NCBI GenBank assembly: GCA_031549325.1
Contig: JAVBQA010000031.1
Coordinates: 12,050-76,049 of the forward strand
Reading direction: 5' to 3'
DNA: 64,000 nt
Source: JAJDGF01 sp031549325
GTDB lineage: Bacteria > Bacillota > Clostridia > Christensenellales > Aristaeellaceae
The first letter of the stretch is position 1; the number at the start of each line of letters is the position of its first letter. The position numbers and the translations under genes were made by a program. The notes below the pieces were generated by a model. The model did not search any database and was not told the origin of the DNA. It saw only the letters and a list, made by a program, of their open reading frames with translations. Of this stretch, positions 50,374-58,270 are shown piece by piece.

Positions 50374-51630
50374 CTAGGCCCATCCGTGCAGCGGCTCGAA
50401 TTCAACCTGCGCCTCTTCGGTTTCCACCGCGATGCAGATGTTCACGGCTTCCCTCAGGTGCGCCGGCAGGTAGAACTCCCACTGACTCTCGTGCTCGCAG
50501 TTTTCCCCCATGCGGAATTTCACCGGCTCACCGCTGCCCAGCAGCTTTGCACTCCGGATCTTCGAATGGATATTGTAGATGATCGCGCGGGGCGCGGGCT
50601 CCACAATGTGAATATAGAACTTGTTTCCCCTGCCGGTGAACAGCGCCCACTCCAGGTCGTATGGATACAGGGGCAGACAGCGCGTCTTATAGATCGCCTC
50701 GCCGTTGGCCTTCAGCCAATCCCCCACTGAATCCAGCACCTGCCCGCAGCCCTCCGGCACATTCCCGTCAGCGTCAGGCCCAACGTTCAACAGATAGTTG
50801 CCGCCGCGCCCGTTGATCTTGATGAGCTTTCTGATCACCTCGTCGGGCGACTTCCAGCTGACGTCGTCCTTCCGGAAGCCCCAGGTCTCATTCAGCGTGG
50901 CCGGCACCTCCCAGTCGCCCTGATACGGCAGCAGCGGGATGAAGTTGTCGCCGGTGGTCATGTATTCGCCCAGGTTGTTGCCGATGCGCCCGGACACGAT
51001 GCAGTTCGGCTGGTAGCTCTTCACGAAGTCGAACAGCTCTCGGCTCTCTTGCTCGGTCATCTCAAGCGGCGTGTCGAACCAGATCAGGCCCAGCTCGCCG
51101 TACCCGGTCAGCAGCTCCTTCAGCTGAGGTTTGCACACGCGCTCTAGGTAAGCTCTGAAGTTTTTCCCGCCGTTGTCCTTGAAGGCCGCGTAGCCGTCCG
51201 GATCGTGCCAGTCCTGCGCTTGGGAATAATACAGGCAGAACTTCATGCCGTACTTCTCGCAGGCCAGCTGCAGCTCCTTCGTCACGTCGCGCCCAAACGG
51301 CGTCGCGTCCACGACGTTGTAGGGATTGCACTTGGAATGGTACATCGCAAACCCGTCGTGGTGTTTGGCAGTAAACACGAGGTAGCGCATGCCCCATTCT
51401 TCCTTCGCCCGCTTGATTAGCGCGTCGGCGTCGAAATGCTTGGGGTTGAACTGCCGCGCCAGCTTCTCATACTCATGAACCGGAATGTCCAGATGGTTCA
51501 TAATCCACTCTCCGATGTTCGGCGTCTTTTGACCGTTGTATTCGCCCGCCAGCACGGCATAGAGCCCCCAGTGGATGAACAATCCGTACTTTGCATCCTT
51601 AAACCAGGCCTGGTGCGTGTCCTTAATCAT
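50374..51630 (-). CDS. GH29 alpha-L-fucosidase
   Basis: This 418-residue protein has the GH29 barrel start AWFKDAKYGLFIHWGLYAV, then YLVFTAKHHDGFAMYHS (His-His pocket), FCLYYSQAQDWH and nucleophile D186 in LGLIWFDTPLEMT. NYLLNVGPDADGNVP follows, leading into the C-terminal beta-sandwich. It removes terminal alpha-L-fucose by retention. There is no signal peptide, so it works inside on imported fucosides. It is the last gene of locus 4 and overlaps the lacI gene by 8 bases. Confidence 0.95.
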   Translation of the reverse strand: MIKDTHQAWFKDAKYGLFIHWGLYAVLAGEYNGQKTPNIGEWIMNHLDIPVHEYEKLARQFNPKHFDADALIKRAKEEWGMRYLVFTAKHHDGFAMYHSKCNPYNVVDATPFGRDVTKELQLACEKYGMKFCLYYSQAQDWHDPDGYAAFKDNGGKNFRAYLERVCKPQLKELLTGYGELGLIWFDTPLEMTEQESRELFDFVKSYQPNCIVSGRIGNNLGEYMTTGDNFIPLLPYQGDWEVPATLNETWGFRKDDVSWKSPDEVIRKLIKINGRGGNYLLNVGPDADGNVPEGCGQVLDSVGDWLKANGEAIYKTRCLPLYPYDLEWALFTGRGNKFYIHIVEPAPRAIIYNIHSKIRSAKLLGSGEPVKFRMGENCEHESQWEFYLPAHLREAVNICIAVETEEAQVEFEPLHGWA

Positions 51631-52660
51631 GGGGCGTTCCTCCTGTTTTGTGATCGTGGCAATCCTTCACTGATTCGCGGATCACGAGCCTCGGCGGCAG
51701 TCGGTAACACCTGCCCGGAGGCGGCAGCGGCGGGTCCTTCAACAGCCGGCGCTGCACCAGCTCGCTGGCCAAGCTCCCCATGTCCGCCGTTGGCTGGGTG
51801 ACGGTGCTGAGCTTTGTGGGCAGGATGTCGATGGGAATCAGCTCGTCGTACATGATGAACGACAGCTCACCCGGGATGTCGACGCCCTTGCTGTACACCA
51901 CTTCCAGCACGCCCATGGAGATGTGATGGTTGGCGGTCAGCAGCGCCGTCGGTCGTTCGGTCAGATCCAGCAGAGCGGTTAGCCCATCGCGGCCATGCCG
52001 CTCGTCATAATCCCCCAAGCGCAGATACTCCGGCCGGACGGGCAGCCCGGCTTCATTCATCGCGCGCACAAACCCATCGCAGCGGGTGCGCGCCGACTCG
52101 ATATGCCCCGGCCCCCCCAGGAACGCGACGCGCTCGTGACCCCGCTCGATCAGATGCCGCGTGGCCAGATACGCGCCCAAATCGCCGTCGCCGATGATCG
52201 AGTCGCAGCCCTCGATCACGTTGTCAAGCACGACGATCGGCACGCTGCCATCAATCGCGGATTGGATCGCGCACTCGTCGTACAGCCCGCAGCCGCAGGC
52301 GATGATCAGCGCCTCTGCGCCCTTCCTGAGCAGGAATTGCATCATCGGTTCCAGCCGCGTCAGGTCATGCTGGCAGGACATGGCAAGCAGGCTGTAGTTC
52401 GACTCGTATAGGTGCATCTGCACGCTCTCAGACAGCCGCGAATTGAACAGACTGTCCAGCGACGAAACGATCATGCCCACCATGGAGCTTCTGTTGGTCT
52501 TGAGCGTCTTGGCGGCCTGGTTGGGGTAATACCCAAGCTCTGCAATGGCTTCCTTCACCCGCAGGCGGTTCTTCTCGCGGATGGTTTCGCCGTTCAGATA
52601 GCGTGACACCGTGGCGATGGAGGTGTCCGCCAGGCAGGCCACGTCCTTGATGGTGGGCAT
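51623..52660 (-). CDS. LacI family repressor of the fucoside locus
   Basis: This 345-residue protein has HTH TIKDVACLADTSIATVSRYLNGETIREKNRLRVKEAIAELGYYPNQAAKTLKTN and a sugar-binding core. It lies inside the operon between the two fucosidase-type genes rather than divergent to it. An AAGGAG site precedes the ATG at 52660. A central-CG palindrome at 58009-58024, upstream of the operon, is its likely operator. An effector such as fucose or a fucosyl oligosaccharide is inferred. Confidence 0.93.
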   Translation of the reverse strand: MPTIKDVACLADTSIATVSRYLNGETIREKNRLRVKEAIAELGYYPNQAAKTLKTNRSSMVGMIVSSLDSLFNSRLSESVQMHLYESNYSLLAMSCQHDLTRLEPMMQFLLRKGAEALIIACGCGLYDECAIQSAIDGSVPIVVLDNVIEGCDSIIGDGDLGAYLATRHLIERGHERVAFLGGPGHIESARTRCDGFVRAMNEAGLPVRPEYLRLGDYDERHGRDGLTALLDLTERPTALLTANHHISMGVLEVVYSKGVDIPGELSFIMYDELIPIDILPTKLSTVTQPTADMGSLASELVQRRLLKDPPLPPPGRCYRLPPRLVIRESVKDCHDHKTGGTPHD

Positions 52661-52676
52661 ATGCGTTCTCCTTTGG

Positions 52677-54662
52677 CTATTTCTCGAACACCAGCATCTG
52701 ATGCCCCACGATCTCGCGCACAACGCACTTGGCGACGCCATGCTCGAAGGTGAACGGCACCCGCTCCATCGAAGGCGCGAGGTATGCTTTGCTGGGCACG
52801 AAGTCCAGCATTAGCTCGACTTTCCTGTCGTACAGCGGGATCACATCCTCAATGATGTCGATGTCGGCGCGGCGCTCCACCGGATAGTGCAACAGGTGCG
52901 CAACGCGGCGGCCCGGCTGGTCGCACACGGTGACCCGCGCGGTGCTGGGCAGGTCAGACTCCAGCATCCGGCGACCGAGCAGCAGCTCGATCGCGTTTTG
53001 GATGAGCAGCTTGTAGGCATGGTTGCCGTGGGTCTTGTAGGCGCCGAACAGCGGATCGGAAAAATAGATCACGTCGCCCGATCTCACCGCGCCCGCATAC
53101 TTGCTCAGTTTGTCCGGCGCGGTCTGCTGGTGGCTCATAAAGTGGTTCCAGGCGCGCTCGAAGTATGGCTCCACCACCTGTGCAAGTACCTCCGCCCTGT
53201 CCGCCACGATGTTCAGCCCACGCTCGTAACTGACATAATCCGTCCGCAGCAGTCCCTTCCCGAGCGCACCGCCCACCCGCAGATACGTGCTGCTGAACGC
53301 GGACGGCCCCGCCGAGCTGAACCCCAGGTCCAGCGCAAACTCGTCCGCGTCGGGCCTCGTGCCCGACCAGCCCGTCAGGATCACCTTGCCGCCCTCATCG
53401 ATGTACCGCTTCACGATCCGAGCGCGCTCCTCGTCAAAGCGCACCTTGTCCGGAAAGATCACGAGCTTGTAGCCATCCAGCGGCTGCTCCCAGTCGATGA
53501 TGTCGAACTGGTCGCCGTGCTCCAGCAGCACCTGCGCGGCGGCCTCCAGCGCCTTGATGTGCGGGCGTTGCGCGCGGCCAAACGTGCCGTCGTTCACGCA
53601 CATCAGCCCGATCTCCGCCTGCATTTTGGCGTCCTCGCACCAGGGCTGCTTGCGCTCAACTTCGGTGAACACCTCGCCAATCAGCGCGTACACTCCCTCA
53701 TCTAGGCGGCCGCGCGGATGCAGTTGGTCGCCGATGCACACCATCGCGCCGCAGGCCATCATATAGAAGCACTCAAACTCCAGCGCAGCGCGGTTTTTCA
53801 TGCCGCCGAAATCCGCCCAAGACTTGTGGAAGCGCCCATTCATGCCGATGATGGGCTTGTTAAACATCTTGTTGTAGCGCACGAAGATCGGGAAATGGTT
53901 ATAGCCCCAGGGACCGGACGGCAGCGACTCGATCTCGATGCGCGAGATGTAGTCGAGTTCCCGGCGAAGCGAGTGCCACTTGCGCTCGTCGATGCGCTGA
54001 CGGCCATTGAAAAACACCTCGGCATTGGGTTGGCTCGCCCACACCTGCGCGCTCAGGCGCTTCATATGGGCGCGGATCACCTCCACCGAGTGCTTCACCC
54101 GATCGGCCTCGCACGCTGGATCGTAGCCCTTTTGCTGCATGGCGTCGATGCATCGCGCGCAGGAGCAGCCGCTGATGTGGTATTGGTTGATGTCAAACCA
54201 AAGCCCGTCAGGCTTGTACTTTAGTATTTCGTCCACCTGCGCGCTCAGATAATCCTCGTACAGATTGTTCACGCACAGCCAGCTCCAGCCGGTGCCCTCC
54301 GAGGTATATGGCTCGCGCCCCACTTGTTTTCCATGCTCATCCAGCTGGATCCACTCGGGGTGCGCGTGGGCGGCGGCCTCGTCCCACACCACGGTGGTGT
54401 ACACCGGGCACAGGATGCCTTCCGCGTGCAGCGCCTCAATCATCTGGCCCAGCATGTCGAACTGCAGGGACGGATGCATCGGCCCGATCTTCGAGGGATA
54501 ATAGCTCACGCCGTGATGGCACTTGGCGAAGAGGTTGATGGATTGCACTTTCGCCTGTTTCAGCGTGGCGGCGAACTGCGCGGCGTCAAACTCGCTGCCC
54601 ACATCAGGAATCAGCGGCGAGGTGTGAAAATCCAGGTGAATCTGGCGAAACGCGGTGCTCAT
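52677..54662 (-). CDS. GHL6/GH151-like putative alpha-L-fucosidase
   Basis: This 661-residue protein begins RQIHLDFHTSPLIPDVG, has VQSINLFAKCHHGVSYYPSKIG and GLWFDINQY, and a cysteine cluster GCSCARC that may bind metal. A middle Rossmann-like section (KLVIFPDKVRFDEERARIVKRYIDEGGKVILTGWSGTRPD) resembles a beta-galactosidase trimerisation domain. This is the layout of hypothetical glycosyl hydrolase 6 proteins, some of which are GH151 alpha-fucosidases. No signal peptide is present. Company with GH29 and an importer supports fucoside hydrolysis. GGAGGACACAACC precedes the ATG. Confidence 0.75.
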   Translation of the reverse strand: MSTAFRQIHLDFHTSPLIPDVGSEFDAAQFAATLKQAKVQSINLFAKCHHGVSYYPSKIGPMHPSLQFDMLGQMIEALHAEGILCPVYTTVVWDEAAAHAHPEWIQLDEHGKQVGREPYTSEGTGWSWLCVNNLYEDYLSAQVDEILKYKPDGLWFDINQYHISGCSCARCIDAMQQKGYDPACEADRVKHSVEVIRAHMKRLSAQVWASQPNAEVFFNGRQRIDERKWHSLRRELDYISRIEIESLPSGPWGYNHFPIFVRYNKMFNKPIIGMNGRFHKSWADFGGMKNRAALEFECFYMMACGAMVCIGDQLHPRGRLDEGVYALIGEVFTEVERKQPWCEDAKMQAEIGLMCVNDGTFGRAQRPHIKALEAAAQVLLEHGDQFDIIDWEQPLDGYKLVIFPDKVRFDEERARIVKRYIDEGGKVILTGWSGTRPDADEFALDLGFSSAGPSAFSSTYLRVGGALGKGLLRTDYVSYERGLNIVADRAEVLAQVVEPYFERAWNHFMSHQQTAPDKLSKYAGAVRSGDVIYFSDPLFGAYKTHGNHAYKLLIQNAIELLLGRRMLESDLPSTARVTVCDQPGRRVAHLLHYPVERRADIDIIEDVIPLYDRKVELMLDFVPSKAYLAPSMERVPFTFEHGVAKCVVREIVGHQMLVFEK

Positions 54663-54754
54663 GGTTGTGTCCTCCACATGAAATCTTTTCTTAAATCAAG
54701 ATGAATCCGGGAAGATATCCCTGGACGGGATGCGGGTAAGCTCCGCGCCGTTCC

Positions 54755-55624
54755 TTATTTCCCGCCCATGCCGGTCAGCGCGATGCCCTCGACCAAGTAC
54801 TTCTGGAACATCAGAAAGATCAGAAAGCTGGGCACGATGGCGATCGCCGCCGCGGCCATGATGCCGGACCAGTCGGTGCCATACTGCCCGTTGAACATGT
54901 AGATGCCCAGCGGCAGCGTCTTGTAGGTGTTGGAGCTGGTGATGATCAGCGGCCACAGGAAGCTGCGCCAGCTGGAGATGAACACGAAGATGGACAGCGT
55001 GGACAGCCCTGCCGTGGACATGGGCATGATCAGCCGCCAATACAGCGCAAACGCGTTGCAGCCGTCAATCCGTCCGGCCTCCTCGATCTCATACGGAATC
55101 GTCAGGAAGAACTGGCGCAGAAGGAACGTGCCAAACGCGGTGAATGCCGCCGGCACGATCAGCGCCTGATAGCTGTCGTACCATCCCAGGTTCTTCATCA
55201 CGATGAACAGCGGGATGATCGTCACCTGCTGCGGGATCATCAAGGTGCCAAGGTACATCGTGAACAGCACATCGCGCCCTTTGAACGGAATGCGGGAAAA
55301 CGCGTAGGCGGCGAGGCTTGACGTGATCACGGCCAGGCAAGTGGTCGCGATGCCCACCACCACCGAGTTCCCCATGAACCGGCCGAACGGGAAGAACGCC
55401 CACGCGCGCTGGTAGTTCTCAAAGGCCAGCCGAGAGCCCACAAATGAAAAGGGCTTCAGCATCACTTCGTTCTCGGGCTTGACCGAGATGGCCAGCATCG
55501 ACAGAAACGGCACCAGAAAAATCGCTGCGATGCCGATCAGCAGCGCGTGGCTGACGGCGCTTCGGGCAATGCCCCGCTCGTACTCGCGGGTGCGAATCCT
55601 GTGAAGCCGCGGCACACTATTCAT
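54755..55624 (-). CDS. CUT1 carbohydrate ABC permease (MalG-like), importer 4
   Basis: This 289-residue permease has EAA loop EIEEAGRIDGCNAFALYWRLIMPM and a MalG-type C-terminus QKYLVEGIALTGMGGK. It overlaps the MalF-like gene by 8 bases. It belongs to the fucoside importer. Confidence 0.93.
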   Translation of the reverse strand: MNSVPRLHRIRTREYERGIARSAVSHALLIGIAAIFLVPFLSMLAISVKPENEVMLKPFSFVGSRLAFENYQRAWAFFPFGRFMGNSVVVGIATTCLAVITSSLAAYAFSRIPFKGRDVLFTMYLGTLMIPQQVTIIPLFIVMKNLGWYDSYQALIVPAAFTAFGTFLLRQFFLTIPYEIEEAGRIDGCNAFALYWRLIMPMSTAGLSTLSIFVFISSWRSFLWPLIITSSNTYKTLPLGIYMFNGQYGTDWSGIMAAAAIAIVPSFLIFLMFQKYLVEGIALTGMGGK

Positions 55625-56531
55625 AATACACCAGCTCCTTTTGAAACACCATCTGGACGACCGTGACCAGCATGATCATCGCAAACAGGATCCAGGCCAT
55701 CGCCGATGCATAGCCCATCTTATAATAGGTGAACGCGTTTTGGTACAGGTACAGCACGATGGTGTTGGTGGCGTTCCCCGGGCCGCCGTTGGTCATGATC
55801 ATCGTCTGGTCGAACACCTGGAACGAGCTGATCACCGTCATGACCACCGCGAAGAAGATCGACGGCGACATCAGCGGCAGCGTGATTTTGAAAAAAACCT
55901 GGAACCGGCTCGCGCCGTCGATGCGCGCGGCCTCCTTTTGCGACGCGGGCACGCCCAGCAAGCCCGCCATAAAGATCACCATGTTGTAGCCAAACCCCTG
56001 CCACAGGCTCATGATGACGATCGCCCACATGGCGGTGTTCATGCGCCCCAGCCAGTTGATGTCCGTGATGCCAAACAGCCCGAGCGCGTTGTTGATCAGG
56101 CCATACTGCGGCAGAAACAGCCACTTCCAAATCATCGCCGTGGCCACAATCGGCGTGACCTGCGGGATGAAGAACACCGAGCGGAATAGTTTTGCACCCT
56201 TGATCTTCCCAGTGAGCCACACCGCCAACCCCATGGCCAGCACCACGTTCAGCGACACATAGCACAGCACATAAATGAACGTGTTGCCCATCACCTTGAA
56301 GAACAGCGGATCCTTGGTGAACAGCCGCGCGTAATTCCCAAGGCCGATGAAGGTTTTGTCGCCGATCACTGGCCAGTCGAACAGACTGATGACCAGCGAG
56401 GACACCACGGGGATCGCCGTGAACACCAGGAAGCCAAGGATGTTGGGCATCAGAAAGCACGCGGCTGTCAGCGTGTTTCTCATGTTGCGCGACAGCTTAC
56501 GCCTGCGCCTGCCGCCGGTTGCGCTGATCAA
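55617..56531 (-). CDS. CUT1 carbohydrate ABC permease (MalF-like), importer 4
   Basis: This permease of up to 304 residues has EAA loop QKEAARIDGASRFQVFFKITLPLM and TNGGPGNATNTIVLYLYQ. The start is uncertain: the long form uses TTG at 56531 with a weak GGGGAC site, and the first ATG (56483) has no clear ribosome binding site. The membrane core begins shortly after either. It pairs with the MalG-like protein and binding protein 4. Confidence 0.9.
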   Translation of the reverse strand: MISATGGRRRRKLSRNMRNTLTAACFLMPNILGFLVFTAIPVVSSLVISLFDWPVIGDKTFIGLGNYARLFTKDPLFFKVMGNTFIYVLCYVSLNVVLAMGLAVWLTGKIKGAKLFRSVFFIPQVTPIVATAMIWKWLFLPQYGLINNALGLFGITDINWLGRMNTAMWAIVIMSLWQGFGYNMVIFMAGLLGVPASQKEAARIDGASRFQVFFKITLPLMSPSIFFAVVMTVISSFQVFDQTMIMTNGGPGNATNTIVLYLYQNAFTYYKMGYASAMAWILFAMIMLVTVVQMVFQKELVYYE

Positions 56532-56564
56532 ACGGGATCACCGTCCCCTCTGTGTATGGAATCC

Positions 56565-56648
56565 GGCGGGCGGCCACAGCCCGCCCCTACGGGCACCGAT
56601 ACCGATCGATGTTCCCATGCTTGTAGGGGCGAACTGTGCTCGCCCGCC
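56565..56648. repeat. 84-base three-stem cruciform element between binding-protein and permease genes, importer 4
   Basis: Two 26-base arms (56565-56590 and 56623-56648) are inverted copies matching at 22 of 26 positions. Their inner ends are CGCCCCTAC and GTAGGGGCG. Each arm also folds alone (GCGGGC/GCCCGC and GGGCGA/TCGCCC). The element looks like a dispersed REP/MITE-like unit and occupies the position of the other importers' intra-operon hairpins. Confidence 0.8.
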
Positions 56649-56664
56649 GCTCTGTCCGAACTGA

Positions 56665-57909
56665 TTATTGACCGAGAATTCCGTCGATCATGGCCTGCGC
56701 GGCGTCGAGGCCGCTCTGCGCATCCAGATCGCCCATGAACACCGGCTCGATATTGGCATTGATCGCGTTATAGACCTCCTGCCAATTGGTGGTGGTCAGG
56801 TACGGCACACCGATGGACGGGTCGCACGAGCGCTCGACGGCGTCCTTCAGGCCGGGCACGTCGGCGTGCTTTTCATAGTAAACCTCGCGAACCGAAGCGC
56901 GGGAAGGCAGCGCGCGGCCCCATGTGGCCAGCTTGGTCAGGCTTTCCTTGCTGGTCAGGCTGGTGACCGCATAGTACGCCTCCTGCTTGTGCTTGCTGTC
57001 CTTGCTGACGCCAAAGCCCGAGCCCGCGATCGGCGACACGCGCCCAGCGCTGCCCGACGGCACCAGCGTCACGCCGATCTTAAAGTTGCCCTTGGTCTTG
57101 ATGTTGGTCATGTTCCAGGGGCCGTCCAGCATCATGCCCACGGTGCCGGAGTAAAACTGCTCGCGATCCCAGTTGAAGTTGCCCGTGTCGGTTTGCTGAG
57201 GCGCGAAACCGTTCTTGATCAGGTCGGCCTGGCGCTGAAGGGCAAAGGCAGCCTTCGGGTCATTCACGACGAACTTGCCGTCGTCAGTGAAATACTTCAC
57301 GCCTTCGCCCCAGATGTACGAATTGCTGCGGTCGATGTTGGCTGAGAGCGCCGCGCCATAGTCGCCGTCCTTGCTCAGATCCTCGCAGATCTTGGCGTAA
57401 GTGGCGTAGTCCATGTTGTCATCAGGATACGCGACGCCGTGCTTTTCGAAAAGGTCCATGTTGAAAAAAGTGATGTACGGGCCAAAGTCGTACGGCAGAC
57501 AATACACCTTGCCTTCCTCGCTCAGACCGTCCACGACGCCCTGATAGAAATCATCCATGTTCACGTTGGTGTCAGCAGCGATGAACTCGTCAATCGGATA
57601 AAAGCCATCCTTCAGGAAGGATTTCGCGCGCATGACCTGCATGTACAGGATGTCGGGCGAGTTGCCGCCCGCGATCTCCGTGGGCAGCTTGGCCCAGTAG
57701 CCGTTCCAGTCTGTGGTGGCAAGATCCACCTTGATGTTGGGGAACGCCGTGGTCACATCATCGGCCAGCTCTTTCCACTGCTTGGCTTCCTCTTCGGATC
57801 CAACCTGCATCAGCCAGCGAAGAGTAACGGGATCGCCGGACGCAGCCGCCGTCAGGGTGAGTGAGAACACAAACACCAGGCACAGGAACGCACACAACAA
57901 CCTCTTCAT
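56665..57909 (-). CDS. Extracellular sugar-binding protein of CUT1 importer 4
   Basis: This 414-residue protein has a signal peptide (MKRLLCAFLCLVFVFSLTLTAAA; its Cys residues are too early for a lipobox). Family features are GKVYCLPYDFGPYITFFNMDLFEKHGVAYPDD, FYSGTVGMMLDGPWNMTNIK and PIAGSGFGVSKDSKHKQEAYYAVTSLTSKE. It leads the fucoside operon. GGGAGGGG precedes the ATG. Confidence 0.93.
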   Translation of the reverse strand: MKRLLCAFLCLVFVFSLTLTAAASGDPVTLRWLMQVGSEEEAKQWKELADDVTTAFPNIKVDLATTDWNGYWAKLPTEIAGGNSPDILYMQVMRAKSFLKDGFYPIDEFIAADTNVNMDDFYQGVVDGLSEEGKVYCLPYDFGPYITFFNMDLFEKHGVAYPDDNMDYATYAKICEDLSKDGDYGAALSANIDRSNSYIWGEGVKYFTDDGKFVVNDPKAAFALQRQADLIKNGFAPQQTDTGNFNWDREQFYSGTVGMMLDGPWNMTNIKTKGNFKIGVTLVPSGSAGRVSPIAGSGFGVSKDSKHKQEAYYAVTSLTSKESLTKLATWGRALPSRASVREVYYEKHADVPGLKDAVERSCDPSIGVPYLTTTNWQEVYNAINANIEPVFMGDLDAQSGLDAAQAMIDGILGQ

Positions 57910-58008
57910 GACAATACCCCTCCCATTTTTTCATTGCGCCCGAATGCACGGGCCGCTTATTGCAGCCGCCGATGGCGGATTACAATCATGATTGAGCAGG
58001 TTTATGAA

Positions 58009-58149
58009 CTGTAATCGTTTACAGTTTTGTCAGCAAAGAAACACAGGTGCGAGCGGCGCGCATCTGTAAGTTCTGTTCGATTCCATCCAACCATTTGCTG
58101 GTAAACACCACTTGTTTATGATTATAATTCCACAACCACCATATGTCAA
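58009..58149 (-). promoter_or_regulatory. Promoter and LacI-type operator of the fucoside operon
   Basis: On the minus strand TTGACA (58149-58144) and TATAAT (58126-58121) have 17-base spacing. TAAACA-N5-TGTTTA (58102-58118) lies near the transcription start. CTGTAATCGTTTACAG (58009-58024), a central-CG palindrome with two mismatched positions, lies in the leader about 100 bases before the binding-protein start. Confidence 0.8.
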
Positions 58150-58241
58150 TTGTAAATATCTCTACGTTTTTCCAAATTGATCACAAATTGTTCTCAAGGA
58201 AGGCATTCACGTCTTTCTCGGCCAGAAATGGTAAATTGTGG

Positions 58242-58247
58242 TATAAT
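58242..58247 (+). promoter_or_regulatory. Extended -10 promoter of the DUF2207 gene
   Basis: TGGTATAAT contains an extended -10, with the hexamer at 58242-58247. No good -35 is seen 17 bases upstream. The start codon follows at 58271. Confidence 0.6.
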
Positions 58248-58270
58248 GGGACGCAAGAGAGGTGATTGGT

